Assembly (NCBI RefSeq): GCF_011605345.1
Contig: NZ_JAAOXM010000005.1
Coordinates: forward strand, 248,001-312,000
Origin: Burkholderia sp. D-99
GTDB lineage: Bacteria > Pseudomonadota > Gammaproteobacteria > Burkholderiales > Burkholderiaceae
DNA length: 64,000 bases
Direction: 5' to 3'
Part shown: one piece after another, positions 26,921 to 35,792 of the stretch
Layout of the letters: each line of letters opens with the position of its first letter
Position numbering within the stretch: position 1 is the first letter of the stretch
Notes under the pieces: model-generated
What the model saw: only the letters and a program-made list of their open reading frames with translations
The model's database searches: none
Told to the model about the DNA's origin: nothing
Position numbers and translations under genes: made by a program

Positions 26921-28615
26921 ATGTCTGCCATCCGATCGCCATTCTGGCCCGCGCACCTGGCCACGCATCAGGTGCCGCCCGCGACCAACCTGTTCCGTCA
27001 CGTGGAGGCCGCGGCCACGCGCCATCCCGACAAGCCGTTCATCCTGTTCTACGACACGCCGGTCTCGTTCGCGCGTTTCCAGCGCGAAGCCGAGCACGTG
27101 GCGGGCTTCCTGCAGCAACGTTGCGCGGTGAAGGCGGGCGACCGCGTGCTGCTGTACATGCAGAACAGCCCGCAATGGATGATTGCGTACTACGGCATCC
27201 TGCGTGCGAACGCGGTGGTCGTTCCGGTCAATCCGATGAACATGACCGACGAGCTGGAGCATTACATCGAGGACAGCGGCGCGAGCACGGTGTTCGTCGC
27301 GCAGGACCTGTATCCGCGCATCGCGCCGCTCGTGGGCGGCGCGGGTGGCCTCGCGAACGTCGTTGTGGCGACGTATGGCGACTACGTGGCGCAACCTCCG
27401 GCCGTTCCGTTGCCCGATTTCGTGGCCGCGCCGCGCCACGTCGACGGGCCCGGCGTGGTGCACTGGCACGATGCGCTCGCCGCGAAGCTGGCGCCGGGCG
27501 AACTGACGGCGGGCCCCGACGACATCTGCCTGATGCCCTACACGTCCGGCACGACGGGCAGGCCGAAAGGCTGCGTGCACACGCATCGAAGCGTCATGTG
27601 CACGGGGGCCGGCTTCGTCGACTGGTTCGACGACCCCGAGGACGCGATCCACCTGGCGGTACTGCCGCTGTTTCATGTCACCGGCATGCAGGGCGGCCTG
27701 AACGGCCCGCTGTACCGCGGGTCGACGGTGGTCGTGCTGCCGCGCTGGGATCGCGATGCCGCGGGCCGCGCGATCGGCCGCAACCGCGTATCCGTGTGGC
27801 AGTCGATCTCGACGATGATGGTGGATTTCCTGTCGAACCCGAACCTGCACGAATACGACCTGTCGAGCCTGCGCTCGGTGCGCGGCGGCGGCGCGGCGAT
27901 GCCGGACGCGATTGCCCGGAAACTCAGGGAAACGGTCGGGCTCGACTATGTCGAAGGCTACGGGATGTCGGAAACGATCGCCGCGACGCACATCAATCCG
28001 CCGGCGCGCCCCAAGGCGCAGTGCCTCGGCATTCCAGTGTTCGACGTCGATGCGCGGATCGTCGATCCGGTCACGTTCCAGCCCGTGCCGCAAGGGGAGG
28101 TAGGCGAGATCGTCACGCATGCGCCGCAACTGATGCAAGGGTACTGGCGCAATCCGGATGCGACGCAGCAGGCGTTCGTCGAGATCGACGGCAAGCGCTT
28201 TTTGCGCACCGGCGATCTCGGCCGCGTCGACGCGGACGGCTACTTCTTCATGGCCGACCGGCTGAAGCGGATGATCAACGCGTCGGGCTACAAGGTGTGG
28301 CCGGCCGAAGTCGAGACGATGATGTACCGCCATCCGGCGATCAAGGAAGTGTGCGTGATCGGCACGCGCAGCGCGCATCGCGGCGAGACCGTGAAGGCAT
28401 TCGTCGTGCTGGATCCGGCGTATCCCGACGGTGTCACGCCCGACGACGTGGTTGCCTGGTCACGCGATCATATGGCCTCCTACAAGGTTCCGCGCATCGT
28501 CGAATTCGTCGAGTCGCTGCCGAAATCCGGGTCGGGAAAGATCATGTGGCGGGAACTGCAGGAAAGGGAAGAGGCGGCGGCAGCCGCCGCCGCTCAGGGG
28601 AACGCAGTGGCATGA
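26921..28615 (+). CDS. Acyl-CoA ligase, AMP-forming
   Basis: A 564-residue adenylating enzyme that activates a carboxylic acid with ATP and CoA. The P-loop TSGTTGRPKG is at 208-217, followed by A5 YGMSETIA, A7 LRTGDLGRVDADGYF, A8 RLKRMINASGYKVWPAEVE and the C-terminal catalytic lysine in PKSGSGKIMWR. ATG 26921 was chosen because the upstream 39 codons lack family similarity. It closes the BVMO-hydrolase-aldehyde dehydrogenase-GMC run and would pass the product acid to beta-oxidation. The best general match is medium/long-chain or 3-methylthiopropionyl-type ligases; substrate length cannot be read from sequence. The tail is Ala-rich. Confidence 0.9.
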   Translation: MSAIRSPFWPAHLATHQVPPATNLFRHVEAAATRHPDKPFILFYDTPVSFARFQREAEHVAGFLQQRCAVKAGDRVLLYMQNSPQWMIAYYGILRANAVVVPVNPMNMTDELEHYIEDSGASTVFVAQDLYPRIAPLVGGAGGLANVVVATYGDYVAQPPAVPLPDFVAAPRHVDGPGVVHWHDALAAKLAPGELTAGPDDICLMPYTSGTTGRPKGCVHTHRSVMCTGAGFVDWFDDPEDAIHLAVLPLFHVTGMQGGLNGPLYRGSTVVVLPRWDRDAAGRAIGRNRVSVWQSISTMMVDFLSNPNLHEYDLSSLRSVRGGGAAMPDAIARKLRETVGLDYVEGYGMSETIAATHINPPARPKAQCLGIPVFDVDARIVDPVTFQPVPQGEVGEIVTHAPQLMQGYWRNPDATQQAFVEIDGKRFLRTGDLGRVDADGYFFMADRLKRMINASGYKVWPAEVETMMYRHPAIKEVCVIGTRSAHRGETVKAFVVLDPAYPDGVTPDDVVAWSRDHMASYKVPRIVEFVESLPKSGSGKIMWRELQEREEAAAAAAAQGNAVA

Positions 28616-28659
28616 CGTACGTGCAATGCGTCACGCGTCGACCTGAATGAAGCAGCCGT

Positions 28660-28724
28660 GAGGGCATTCCCTCGTGTGCTGCGCTGCTTTTATGTTTGTC
28701 ATTGCGACCTATCATTATTAATAT
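28660..28724 (+). promoter_or_regulatory. Promoter region with a hairpin, resembling the cassettes at 4816 and 8396 (copy C)
   Basis: GAGGG-CATT-CCCTC (28660-28673) is followed by a T-rich tract, then TTGTCA (28696-28701), a 17-base spacer and TAATAT (28719-28724), a good sigma70 promoter for the gene at 28833. Inside the spacer is TCAT...ACCTA, as in copies A and B but with wider spacing. The hairpin may also terminate the ligase transcript. Confidence 0.55.
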
Positions 28725-28832
28725 GAACTACTGATCGGGCGACCCGGTTTGCGGCGTCGCGCGATCGGGCCTGTCAACGTCAATCGAATGGTTCTCCATG
28801 CGGGAACCGGGCATGGAGTGCGGAGAAAGAGA

Positions 28833-29558
28833 ATGAGGAACGATTCATACAAGGTCATGCGTTTCACCGCATGGAGCGCGATCGTCGGCGGCCTGCTGGC
28901 GTACGCGAACGTGGGGCTGGTGTCGATGGTGGCCGGCACGGATACCGGCATGTTGCTGCACGGCGCGACGATGCTGAGCCTGCCGTCCGACACGCGCGAC
29001 CTGTTTCGCCTGTCGATGCTGGCCGACGTGTTCGGGTTCTATCTCGCGGTGCTCGTGATCGGCGGGTACTTCCTGCATAGCTTCAAGGATGAACTCGGTG
29101 CGCTCGGCTACATGATCGCGTTCGCGATCGGCGCGTATGCGGTGCTCGGCATCACCGGCGCGGCACTGCAGTTGTCGGTGCTCAATCCGCTGGCGCAGAT
29201 GTATGCGGGTGGAGACGGCGTAACGAGGGCCGCGGCGGCGGCAGCGTGGGCGACCGTCGCCAACGGTACGCAAAGCGGGCTGTGGTGGGCCGAAGGGCCG
29301 CTGGTGTTCTTCTGGGCTCCGATCGCCGCCAATCTGTTGAAAAAGGCCGGATGGCACGGGTCGTTCCTGCTGAAGATCACCGGGTGGTTCTTCGCGGTCA
29401 TTTTCGTGTCCGGATTCTTTCCGGAGTTCGAAGCCGTGACGGGTGCGAGCGAGATCGTCGTCGTCCTGCTGCTGCCGTTGTGGATGCTGTGGTTCGGCCT
29501 GCAGTTGCTGCGCCGTGCCGGCCGGCACGTGAAAGCGGGTGTGGCGGTTGCCGGGTAA
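28833..29558 (+). CDS. Polytopic membrane protein of unknown function
   Basis: A 241-residue inner-membrane protein with about six or seven helices (WSAIVGGLLAYANVGLVSMVA, GFYLAVLVIGGYFL, GYMIAFAIGAYAVLGITGAAL, FFWAPIAANLL, GWFFAVIFVSGFF, IVVVLLLPLWMLWFGLQLL). No catalytic motif is recognised; the layout is reminiscent of DUF4386-like proteins, but that is not certain. ATG 28833 has GGAG about eight bases upstream. It has its own sigma70-like promoter (28696-28724) and is convergent with the minus-strand gene ending at 29686, so it is the last gene of the catabolic island. Confidence 0.7.
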   Translation: MRNDSYKVMRFTAWSAIVGGLLAYANVGLVSMVAGTDTGMLLHGATMLSLPSDTRDLFRLSMLADVFGFYLAVLVIGGYFLHSFKDELGALGYMIAFAIGAYAVLGITGAALQLSVLNPLAQMYAGGDGVTRAAAAAAWATVANGTQSGLWWAEGPLVFFWAPIAANLLKKAGWHGSFLLKITGWFFAVIFVSGFFPEFEAVTGASEIVVVLLLPLWMLWFGLQLLRRAGRHVKAGVAVAG

Positions 29559-29685
29559 CGGATCGAAGTCGACACCGGGAGCCCCCATAACCGGCTTCCT
29601 TCGCGCGCTCCCATGGACGGCTCCCATGAACGATTCCGAACGCGCGAATCGCCCAGGCATGCAACGGGTGGGCCCCGAATCCGGT

Positions 29686-30429
29686 CTACCCGGCCGCGAC
29701 GCAGGCGGCGCCGGCGCGCAACGTCGCCGCCCGCAGGTAGCGATCCCGATCGGCCAGCCAGTCTTTCCGCTCGCCGCGCCAGCCGACCGCATGGATCCGG
29801 TCCATCTGGCGAGCGGCAATGGTTGCCGCGCAGGCCAGGCCTGACAGCGGGATATCGAGCAGGCGCCAGTTGCCGGCATGCGGCGTATCGACCTCGCGGA
29901 ATGGCCCCGCGAGTGGCGCCAGCGACGCGAGCGTGGCACCGTGTCCGCTCCCGCACGCATTCGAAATGCTGTCCAGCCGAAGCTGGTCGCGCGATGCCGG
30001 ATCGGCGGTTGTGCCGGTCTGCGCAATGCCCAGCCCGATCGGGCCGCGGGCGATCGCGATCACGATCCAGATGCCGGCATGGCCGACCACGATGTCGAGC
30101 CCGTCCAGCACGTCGCAGCCCGCGATCGCGATATGGTCGGCCTCGCGCTCGATCAGCGTCAACTCGTCCGCCGCGCGGCCGGCCAGCGTCCCCAGGATCG
30201 CGCGCAGCGCCGACCGGCCGATCGCGAAGCGGCGGCCGTGCGCGCGATTCGGATGCGTCCTGGCACGCCGCAGCTCCGTCCTCGACAGGTAGAGATGGCC
30301 TCGCTCGCTGCTGACGAGCTGCCATTCGCCGCGCAGTCGCCACAACAGGATCTCGCCTGGATCGGGAAGCCGCGACGGACAGGACGCAAGCGTGTGCGAG
30401 CCCGTGATCGTCAGGCTTGGATAGCGCAT
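29686..30429 (-). CDS. Degenerate 4'-phosphopantetheinyl transferase-like protein
   Basis: A 247-residue protein whose N-terminal half resembles Sfp-type PPTases: EILLWRLRGEW, LSRTELRRARTHPNRAHGRRFAIGRSALRAIL, and later GHAGIWIVIAIARGPIGLGIAQTG, aligned with the usual H..G...AVA..G.PVGVDVE. The magnesium-binding D and E of that motif are replaced (GLGIA), and no W-x-KEA motif is found; the C-terminal lobe is short and Ala-rich. It is thus probably not an active PPTase. It follows the small gene at 30482 by 52 bases on the same strand at the end of the efflux operon. Family assignment is by pattern only. Confidence 0.5.
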   Translation of the reverse strand: MRYPSLTITGSHTLASCPSRLPDPGEILLWRLRGEWQLVSSERGHLYLSRTELRRARTHPNRAHGRRFAIGRSALRAILGTLAGRAADELTLIEREADHIAIAGCDVLDGLDIVVGHAGIWIVIAIARGPIGLGIAQTGTTADPASRDQLRLDSISNACGSGHGATLASLAPLAGPFREVDTPHAGNWRLLDIPLSGLACAATIAARQMDRIHAVGWRGERKDWLADRDRYLRAATLRAGAACVAAG

Positions 30430-30481
30430 GCCGGCCCTCGCGTCGGTGGCGAATTCAACGTGGCCTGGCGTGCCGGCCCCG

Positions 30482-30922
30482 TCATGCCTGTTGTCCGGCC
30501 TGCCGCGCGTCATTGCCCGAGTGCTGCCGCGTGAGCCGCGCGGCGAGCGAGACGGCCTGCCCGAGCGACGCCACCGCATGATGCGGAATCCCGAATGCCT
30601 TGACGGCGATCTCTCCTTGCGCGGCCACTTCCGCTCGCCGGTCGGGATCGGATTCGACGCTGACGAGCGCCTTGCAGACGGCGCCCAGCGCTTCCTTGTT
30701 CTGCTTGAGCCAGACCGCGCGATGCTTGCGGTCGTCGTGGCTCTCGTCGGTATCGAGCTCGACGTAGACGATCACGAACGGCTCGCCGTGGCGCATCAGC
30801 GTGTCGATCTCGCCTTCCCAGCGGGGCGCGTAGCCCGGTGTCGCGTGTTCGGGGCGAAACACGCAGACCGGAAAGAGCTGGATGTCGTGTAACGCGAAAT
30901 CATTCGGATTGAGAGCGGGCAT
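30482..30922 (-). CDS. Conserved hypothetical cytoplasmic protein
   Basis: A 146-residue soluble protein (starts MPALNPNDFALHDIQLFPV). A CVFRPEHATPGYAPRWEGEIDTLMRHGEPFVIVYVELDTDESHDDRK segment looks like a compact alpha/beta domain, followed by a helical C-terminal half. No known motif is recognised. GGAG precedes ATG 30922. It starts 57 bases after the outer-membrane efflux gene stop on the same strand, so it is likely the fifth gene of the efflux operon. Function unknown. Confidence 0.65.
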   Translation of the reverse strand: MPALNPNDFALHDIQLFPVCVFRPEHATPGYAPRWEGEIDTLMRHGEPFVIVYVELDTDESHDDRKHRAVWLKQNKEALGAVCKALVSVESDPDRRAEVAAQGEIAVKAFGIPHHAVASLGQAVSLAARLTRQHSGNDARQAGQQA

Positions 30923-30979
30923 CGAGGGTTCTCCGGTGGATGAGCGACGCCGAAGCGTCGGGTGGCCGTGAGGCGGCAT

Positions 30980-32455
30980 TCAATGCGCGTTCGCTGGCGC
31001 TGCGCCGGCCTGCGCGACCGGCGGCGCGTCGCGCCAGCCGACGCCGAGCGACTTGTAGAGCGCGATCGCACCTTGCACCTGGGCGAGCCGGCTGAGTGCG
31101 AGCGCATCGCGTGCGCGGTACGTCGCGCGCTGCGCGGTGAGCACCGACAGGTATTCGCCGAGGCCGTTGCGGTACAGCCGCGTCGCGCGCGACTGCGCAT
31201 CCTGGCTGCTGTCGACCGCCGCGGCGAGCATGGCCTGCCCGTCGCGTGCCGCGCTGATCGCGACCAGCGCGTCCTCGACATCGCGAAACGCGCTGCGGAT
31301 GCGCTGCTCGTAGGCGAGCCGTGCGGCCTCGGCGGCCGCGCGCGCGGCGTCGACGCCGGCTTTCGCGCGGCCGCCGTCGTACAGCGTCTGCGTGCCGTCG
31401 AGCGCGACCGACCAGGCGACGCTCGCACCCGTGAACAGGTCCTGCACGAGGCTCGCCGTCGTGCCGAGGCTCAGCGGAATTGCGAAATGCGGGAACTGCT
31501 CGGCGCGCGCGACGCCGATCTGCGCGGTCGCGGCGGCAAGCCGCCGTTCGGCCGCGCGAATGTCGGGGCGCTCGCGAATCACGTCCGATGGCAGCGTGAC
31601 GGGCAGCGCGGGGGCGACAGGCAGTGTCGCGCCGGGCGCGCTCAGCGCGTCGCGCAGCGTTTCCGGAAAGCCGCCGACGAGCACGCCGATCGCGTGGGCG
31701 AGCCGCGCGACGTCCCGCTGCAGTGGCGGCAACGTCGCCTGCGCGAGCTGCAGCTCGGCACGCGCCTGCGCAACCGCGAACGACGTGCCGAGGCCGCGCC
31801 GGTTCGAACGCTCGGTCAGCCGTCGCGTGGCGTCGAGGCTCGCGACGTTGTCCGTCGCGATGCGCAGCCGCTCCTGGGTCGCGCGCAGCGCCGCGTAATC
31901 CGACGCGAGCTCGGCCAGCAGGCTCACGAGGATCGCGTGGCGATCGTCGTCGAACGCATCGATCTGCGCATCGGCCGATTCGACCGCGCGTCGCGTGCCG
32001 CCGAACAGGTCGAGTTCCCACGACGCATCGAAGCCGAGCCGGTAGGTGCGCGACTGCCCGATCCCGGGCGGCCAGTCGAGCGCCCGCGACGAGCGCAGTG
32101 CATCGGCATTGCCACCGGCGCTGACGGTCGGGCCGAGGCGGCTCGCGATCTGGTCACGTTCGGCGCGCGCCTGCAGCAAGCGCTGGCGCGCGATCGCGAG
32201 ATCCTGGTTGTGCGCGATCGCCTGCTCGACCAGCGCATCGAGCTGCGCATCGCCGAACGCGCGCCACCAGTCCTGCAACTGCGCGGGGGCGGTCGTCACC
32301 GTGTCGCGCGGCGCGATCCAGCCGGGCGGGTGCGCGGGTTGCGGCGCCACGTAATCGGGGCCGACCGTCGTGCACGCGGCCAGCGCGCACGCGCAGGCCA
32401 CGACGAAGGCGCGCACGCAGCACGTCGCGCGCAGCGGAGGGAACGGGCATCGCAT
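30980..32455 (-). CDS. NodT/OprM-family outer-membrane efflux lipoprotein
   Basis: A 491-residue TolC-like channel. It has a lipoprotein signal with lipobox ALAAC (Cys28) followed by TTVGPDYVAPQPAHPPGW, the classic NodT/OprM mature start. Two outer-membrane efflux repeats follow, with VIRERPDIRAAERRLAAATAQIGVARAEQFP between them and a long C-terminal coiled coil. ATG 32455 was chosen because GGAGG lies five bases before it; an ATG at 32467 overlaps the preceding stop. It completes a tripartite pump with the adaptor (32467) and FUSC permease (33590). Substrates of related systems are aromatic carboxylic acids. Confidence 0.92.
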   Translation of the reverse strand: MRCPFPPLRATCCVRAFVVACACALAACTTVGPDYVAPQPAHPPGWIAPRDTVTTAPAQLQDWWRAFGDAQLDALVEQAIAHNQDLAIARQRLLQARAERDQIASRLGPTVSAGGNADALRSSRALDWPPGIGQSRTYRLGFDASWELDLFGGTRRAVESADAQIDAFDDDRHAILVSLLAELASDYAALRATQERLRIATDNVASLDATRRLTERSNRRGLGTSFAVAQARAELQLAQATLPPLQRDVARLAHAIGVLVGGFPETLRDALSAPGATLPVAPALPVTLPSDVIRERPDIRAAERRLAAATAQIGVARAEQFPHFAIPLSLGTTASLVQDLFTGASVAWSVALDGTQTLYDGGRAKAGVDAARAAAEAARLAYEQRIRSAFRDVEDALVAISAARDGQAMLAAAVDSSQDAQSRATRLYRNGLGEYLSVLTAQRATYRARDALALSRLAQVQGAIALYKSLGVGWRDAPPVAQAGAAPANAH

Positions 32456-32466
32456 CGTCGCCTCCA

Positions 32467-33381
32467 TCACATCCACGCGTGCAGCCACGACGCGAGCCGG
32501 CCGCGCGGCGTGCGCTCGCGCCCGCGTTCGCCGACTTCGACGCTGCACGTCATGCCGGCCGCCAGCAGCACGCCGGCCGGCACCCGGTCGATCTCGATGC
32601 GCACCGGAATGCGCTGCGCGAGCCGCACCCAGCTGAAGGTCGGGTTGACGGCCGGCAGGCCGAGTTCGTCGAGCGTGCCGTTTTCGTCCGCGATGCCGCG
32701 ACCGATGCTCGTCACGTGCCCGCTCAGCAGCGGATCGAAGCCCATCAGCCGGATCGTTGCGGGCGCACCCGTCGCGATGCGGCGCAGCTTGGTTTCCTCG
32801 AAATAGCCGGTGATCCAGAAGCTGTGCGCGTCGAGTACCGAGATGCCGGGCTTGCCCTCGACCGCATAGTCGCCGTGACGCAGACGCAGCTGCGTCACGT
32901 AGCCGTCGACCGGCGAGCGTAGCGTCGTGCGTTCGAGGTCGAGTTTCGCGACGTCGAGCGCGGCCAGCGCCTTGCGGTGCTCGGCCTGCGCGATCGCCAC
33001 CGCGCGGCTCGAGCGCTGGATGTCCTCGCGCGGCACGAGATCGTCGAGGCCGGTTCGCCGCTGCGCTTCGTCGCGCTTCTGGCGCATCGACTCGGCGGTC
33101 GCGGCAACCTGCGCTTCGGCCTGCTCCACCGCCAGCGCGAAGCGCTGCGGATCGATCCGGTACAGCACGTCGCCTTTCGCGACGCGCTGGTTGTCGACCA
33201 CTGCGACTTCGACGACGGTGCCCGACACTTCGGGCGCGATCCGCACGACGTGCGCGCTCACGCGCGCGTCGCGCGTCCACGGCGCGAGGACGTACGCATG
33301 CCAGAGCGCGGCGACCAGCACGATCGCGACGGCCACCGTGGCGAGCGTCAGCAGGGAGCGGGTGAGGGGTTTGAGCGACAT
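32467..33381 (-). CDS. HlyD-family membrane fusion protein (AaeA-like)
   Basis: A 304-residue periplasmic adaptor. One N-terminal helix (LLTLATVAVAIVLVAALW) anchors it; the first half-lipoyl motif is VRIAPEVSGTVVEVAVVDNQRVAKGDVLYRIDP, followed by a coiled-coil hairpin and the second half RTTLRSPVDGYVTQLRLRHGDYA, then a beta-barrel domain. It links the FUSC inner-membrane protein with the NodT channel. The gene lies between the DUF1656 gene (24-base gap) and the NodT gene and has the order of aaeXAB plus an outer-membrane component. Confidence 0.92.
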   Translation of the reverse strand: MSLKPLTRSLLTLATVAVAIVLVAALWHAYVLAPWTRDARVSAHVVRIAPEVSGTVVEVAVVDNQRVAKGDVLYRIDPQRFALAVEQAEAQVAATAESMRQKRDEAQRRTGLDDLVPREDIQRSSRAVAIAQAEHRKALAALDVAKLDLERTTLRSPVDGYVTQLRLRHGDYAVEGKPGISVLDAHSFWITGYFEETKLRRIATGAPATIRLMGFDPLLSGHVTSIGRGIADENGTLDELGLPAVNPTFSWVRLAQRIPVRIEIDRVPAGVLLAAGMTCSVEVGERGRERTPRGRLASWLHAWM

Positions 33382-33405
33382 GACGCGATACGTTCCGACG
33401 GGAGG

Positions 33406-33600
33406 CTAGAAATAGAGGATGAGCGTGGCGACCAGCACCAGCGAAATCGCGAACTCGAACAGCGCCGGATGCCACACGCGGCGCAGCACGCCGAGCCGGG
33501 CGAGCAGTGCGCGCACGGCCATGTAGAGCGGCACGGTTGCGCACGCATAGACGAAAAAGGGCGGCAGGTAGATACCGGCCAGCGCGAATTCACTGAGCAT
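33406..33600 (-). CDS. DUF1656 (AaeX-like) small membrane protein
   Basis: A 64-residue protein with two hydrophobic helices (IYLPPFFVYACATVPLYMAV; FEFAISLVLVATLILYF), the size and layout of AaeX/YtcA-type DUF1656 proteins that accompany FUSC pumps. It overlaps the end of the FUSC gene by 11 bases, which indicates translational coupling. Its role in the pump is not known. Confidence 0.88.
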   Translation of the reverse strand: MLSEFALAGIYLPPFFVYACATVPLYMAVRALLARLGVLRRVWHPALFEFAISLVLVATLILYF

Positions 33601-35692
33601 CGCGGGCGCGCTCCGGAACGGCGGTGAAATAGGCGGCGTACGTGTGCAGCAAAACGTAGACGTCGGCGAACGCGGCCATCAGCCACTTCAGGTCGGTGTT
33701 GCCCGGCTGTGCGGTGGCGAGGCCGGCGAGGGCGTGCGCGGCGCGCCGTGCATGCCGGGCTGCGCGCGGCGGGGCGGCTGCATGCCGCGCGAGACCCGCG
33801 AGCCCGGCGCGCACGTACCGCCGCGCGGCGTCGGGCAAACCGTCGCGCGCGGCGCCGCGGCGGATCCGCAGCAGCTCCTTGCCGACATGCAGCGCCGCGA
33901 GCGCCTCGATGCTGGCCTGTGTCATCGCGGCCGGCTGGCCCGCGAGCAGCGCGCCGAGCTGCGCGATGCGGTGCTGCTGGCGCTGCTGCCAGCCCGCCGC
34001 CGTGACGCGCCTGCCGGCCACGAGCGCGAGCGTGTCGTCGCGGATCGTGCGGCGCAGCCGCGTGGCGTCGACGGCCAGGTTGCGCGGCAGGATCAACCGG
34101 AACGTGAGCAGCGTGAGGAACGTGGCGAGCACCCACGCGACCGACTGGTTGAGAAACAGCGCGAAGTCGGGGCGGAACGGATTGGTCGCGCCGGTCAGCG
34201 TGTTGAACGCGACGAGATAGGCGAGCCCCGCGAGCGCGGTCTTCGGCACGCTCGTCGCGTAGATGCCGGGCATCCAGAACAGCGCAAGCGCGACGACGAG
34301 CAGCGGAAAGCCCTCGATGCGCGGCAGGATGCCGAACGCGCACACGAACGCGGCCGGCACGGCGAGCACGGTGCCCTTGATGAACGCCTGCGCGCCGGCG
34401 GCCGGGTTGCCGGCGGTCGCGAGCAGCGCGCAGTACGGCGCGACGACGAGCAGCATCATGTCGCCCTGGTTCCAGCCCGTCGCGAGCCAGAACGCGCCCG
34501 AGATCGTGATCGCGCACGCAGCGCGCACGCCGTTGCGCAGGGCCGCGCCCGTGTCGCGGTGAAAGCGCACCCGTGCGGGCCGGTAGCCCGGCCGCGGGCG
34601 CTGCAATTCGACGAGCCCGTCCAGCGCCGCGCGGTAGTCATCGATCTGTTCGATCAGCCGTTCGCCGGCGATCAGCAGCGCCGCGTCGTCGCGCGGATGA
34701 CCCAGCGCGATGCCATCGAGCGCGTCGCGCAAGCGTTCGCGCGCATCGGCTAGCAGGACGAGCGCGTGCGCCGCGCCGCCGGGGCCGTTGCCCAATGCGT
34801 CGGCGGCGGCCTGCCACGCTGCCGCGAGACCCGGCTGCAGCGACGCGACCGCGCGCGCGCCGGGACTGTCGGCCGGCAGCGGCGGCATGCCGCCCGCGAG
34901 CGCGCCGAACAGCGACGCCATCCCGTGCCGCACGGCGGCCGCGCGTTGCGCGAGATCTTCCGATTCGGCCTTGCCGAGCGCGAGCAGATCGTCGATGCCG
35001 TAGATGCCGGCGAACAGCGCGTGCCGCTTGTCGTCGGCGGGGGCCGCCGCGAGGCCGTTGCGTTGCGCGGCGATGACCCGCGCGACGTCGGCCGTGACAC
35101 GTGTCACCAGCGCGTCGAGCTTCGCGTGCACGTCGCGCGTGCCGAGCAGCATCGACACGAGGCTCAGGCACAGCACGCCGATCGCGACCGTCGAGCCGCG
35201 CCCGATCACGTGCTCGAAAGTCAGCTCGGGATGCTGCATCGCGCCGTAGGTCGCGAGGCCGATCGTGTAGCCGGCCACCACGGTGCCCGACGCGCGAAAG
35301 TGCCGCAGCAGCGTCATGCCCGCGACGCAGACGCCGAGCCAGAACGCGAAGCCGAGGATGAACAGCAGCGGCTGCTGCGCGAAGCAGCCCATCAGCACGA
35401 ACGCGACGACCATCCCCGCGATCGTGCCGACCACGCGCCACACGCCCTTGCCGATCACCGCGCCCTGGACGGGATTGATCACGAGCAGCACCGTCGATGC
35501 CGCCGAGTACGGGGTTTCCAGTTCGAGCAGGTACGCGACGCCGAGCGCGAGCGCGGCGGCAATGACCGAGCGCGCGACATACGCGCCGCGCGGCGTGAAG
35601 ATGTCGATGCGCGCGATCAGCGCCGCGGCCGCGCGATTCAGGCGGCGGGGCGGCGCCGCGACGGCGCGCGTCTGATCTGCTGCGTCATGCAC
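33590..35692 (-). CDS. FUSC-family inner-membrane efflux protein (AaeB-like)
   Basis: A 700-residue permease. Two transmembrane bundles, about residues 35-190 and 385-540, flank a large cytoplasmic domain, as in the fusaric acid resistance/AaeB family. The N-terminal hallmark is FTPRGAYVARSVIAAALALGVAYLLELETPYSAASTVLLV in successive segments. It would export aromatic or phenolic acids with the adaptor and channel encoded downstream. The operon lies next to a locus predicted to make an aminohydroxybenzoate-type compound (37078-44444), so self-protection or product export is a reasonable inference. Confidence 0.9.
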   Translation of the reverse strand: MHDAADQTRAVAAPPRRLNRAAAALIARIDIFTPRGAYVARSVIAAALALGVAYLLELETPYSAASTVLLVINPVQGAVIGKGVWRVVGTIAGMVVAFVLMGCFAQQPLLFILGFAFWLGVCVAGMTLLRHFRASGTVVAGYTIGLATYGAMQHPELTFEHVIGRGSTVAIGVLCLSLVSMLLGTRDVHAKLDALVTRVTADVARVIAAQRNGLAAAPADDKRHALFAGIYGIDDLLALGKAESEDLAQRAAAVRHGMASLFGALAGGMPPLPADSPGARAVASLQPGLAAAWQAAADALGNGPGGAAHALVLLADARERLRDALDGIALGHPRDDAALLIAGERLIEQIDDYRAALDGLVELQRPRPGYRPARVRFHRDTGAALRNGVRAACAITISGAFWLATGWNQGDMMLLVVAPYCALLATAGNPAAGAQAFIKGTVLAVPAAFVCAFGILPRIEGFPLLVVALALFWMPGIYATSVPKTALAGLAYLVAFNTLTGATNPFRPDFALFLNQSVAWVLATFLTLLTFRLILPRNLAVDATRLRRTIRDDTLALVAGRRVTAAGWQQRQQHRIAQLGALLAGQPAAMTQASIEALAALHVGKELLRIRRGAARDGLPDAARRYVRAGLAGLARHAAAPPRAARHARRAAHALAGLATAQPGNTDLKWLMAAFADVYVLLHTYAAYFTAVPERARDAQ

Positions 35693-35792
35693 TGCGCTCG
35701 CTCCATGAGAAAGGACGAAGCCAGTCTACGGTCGAGCCATGCATGCGGAACAGTGACGTCTTTGCACTCGACGAGTGCGTGCGATGCATGCG

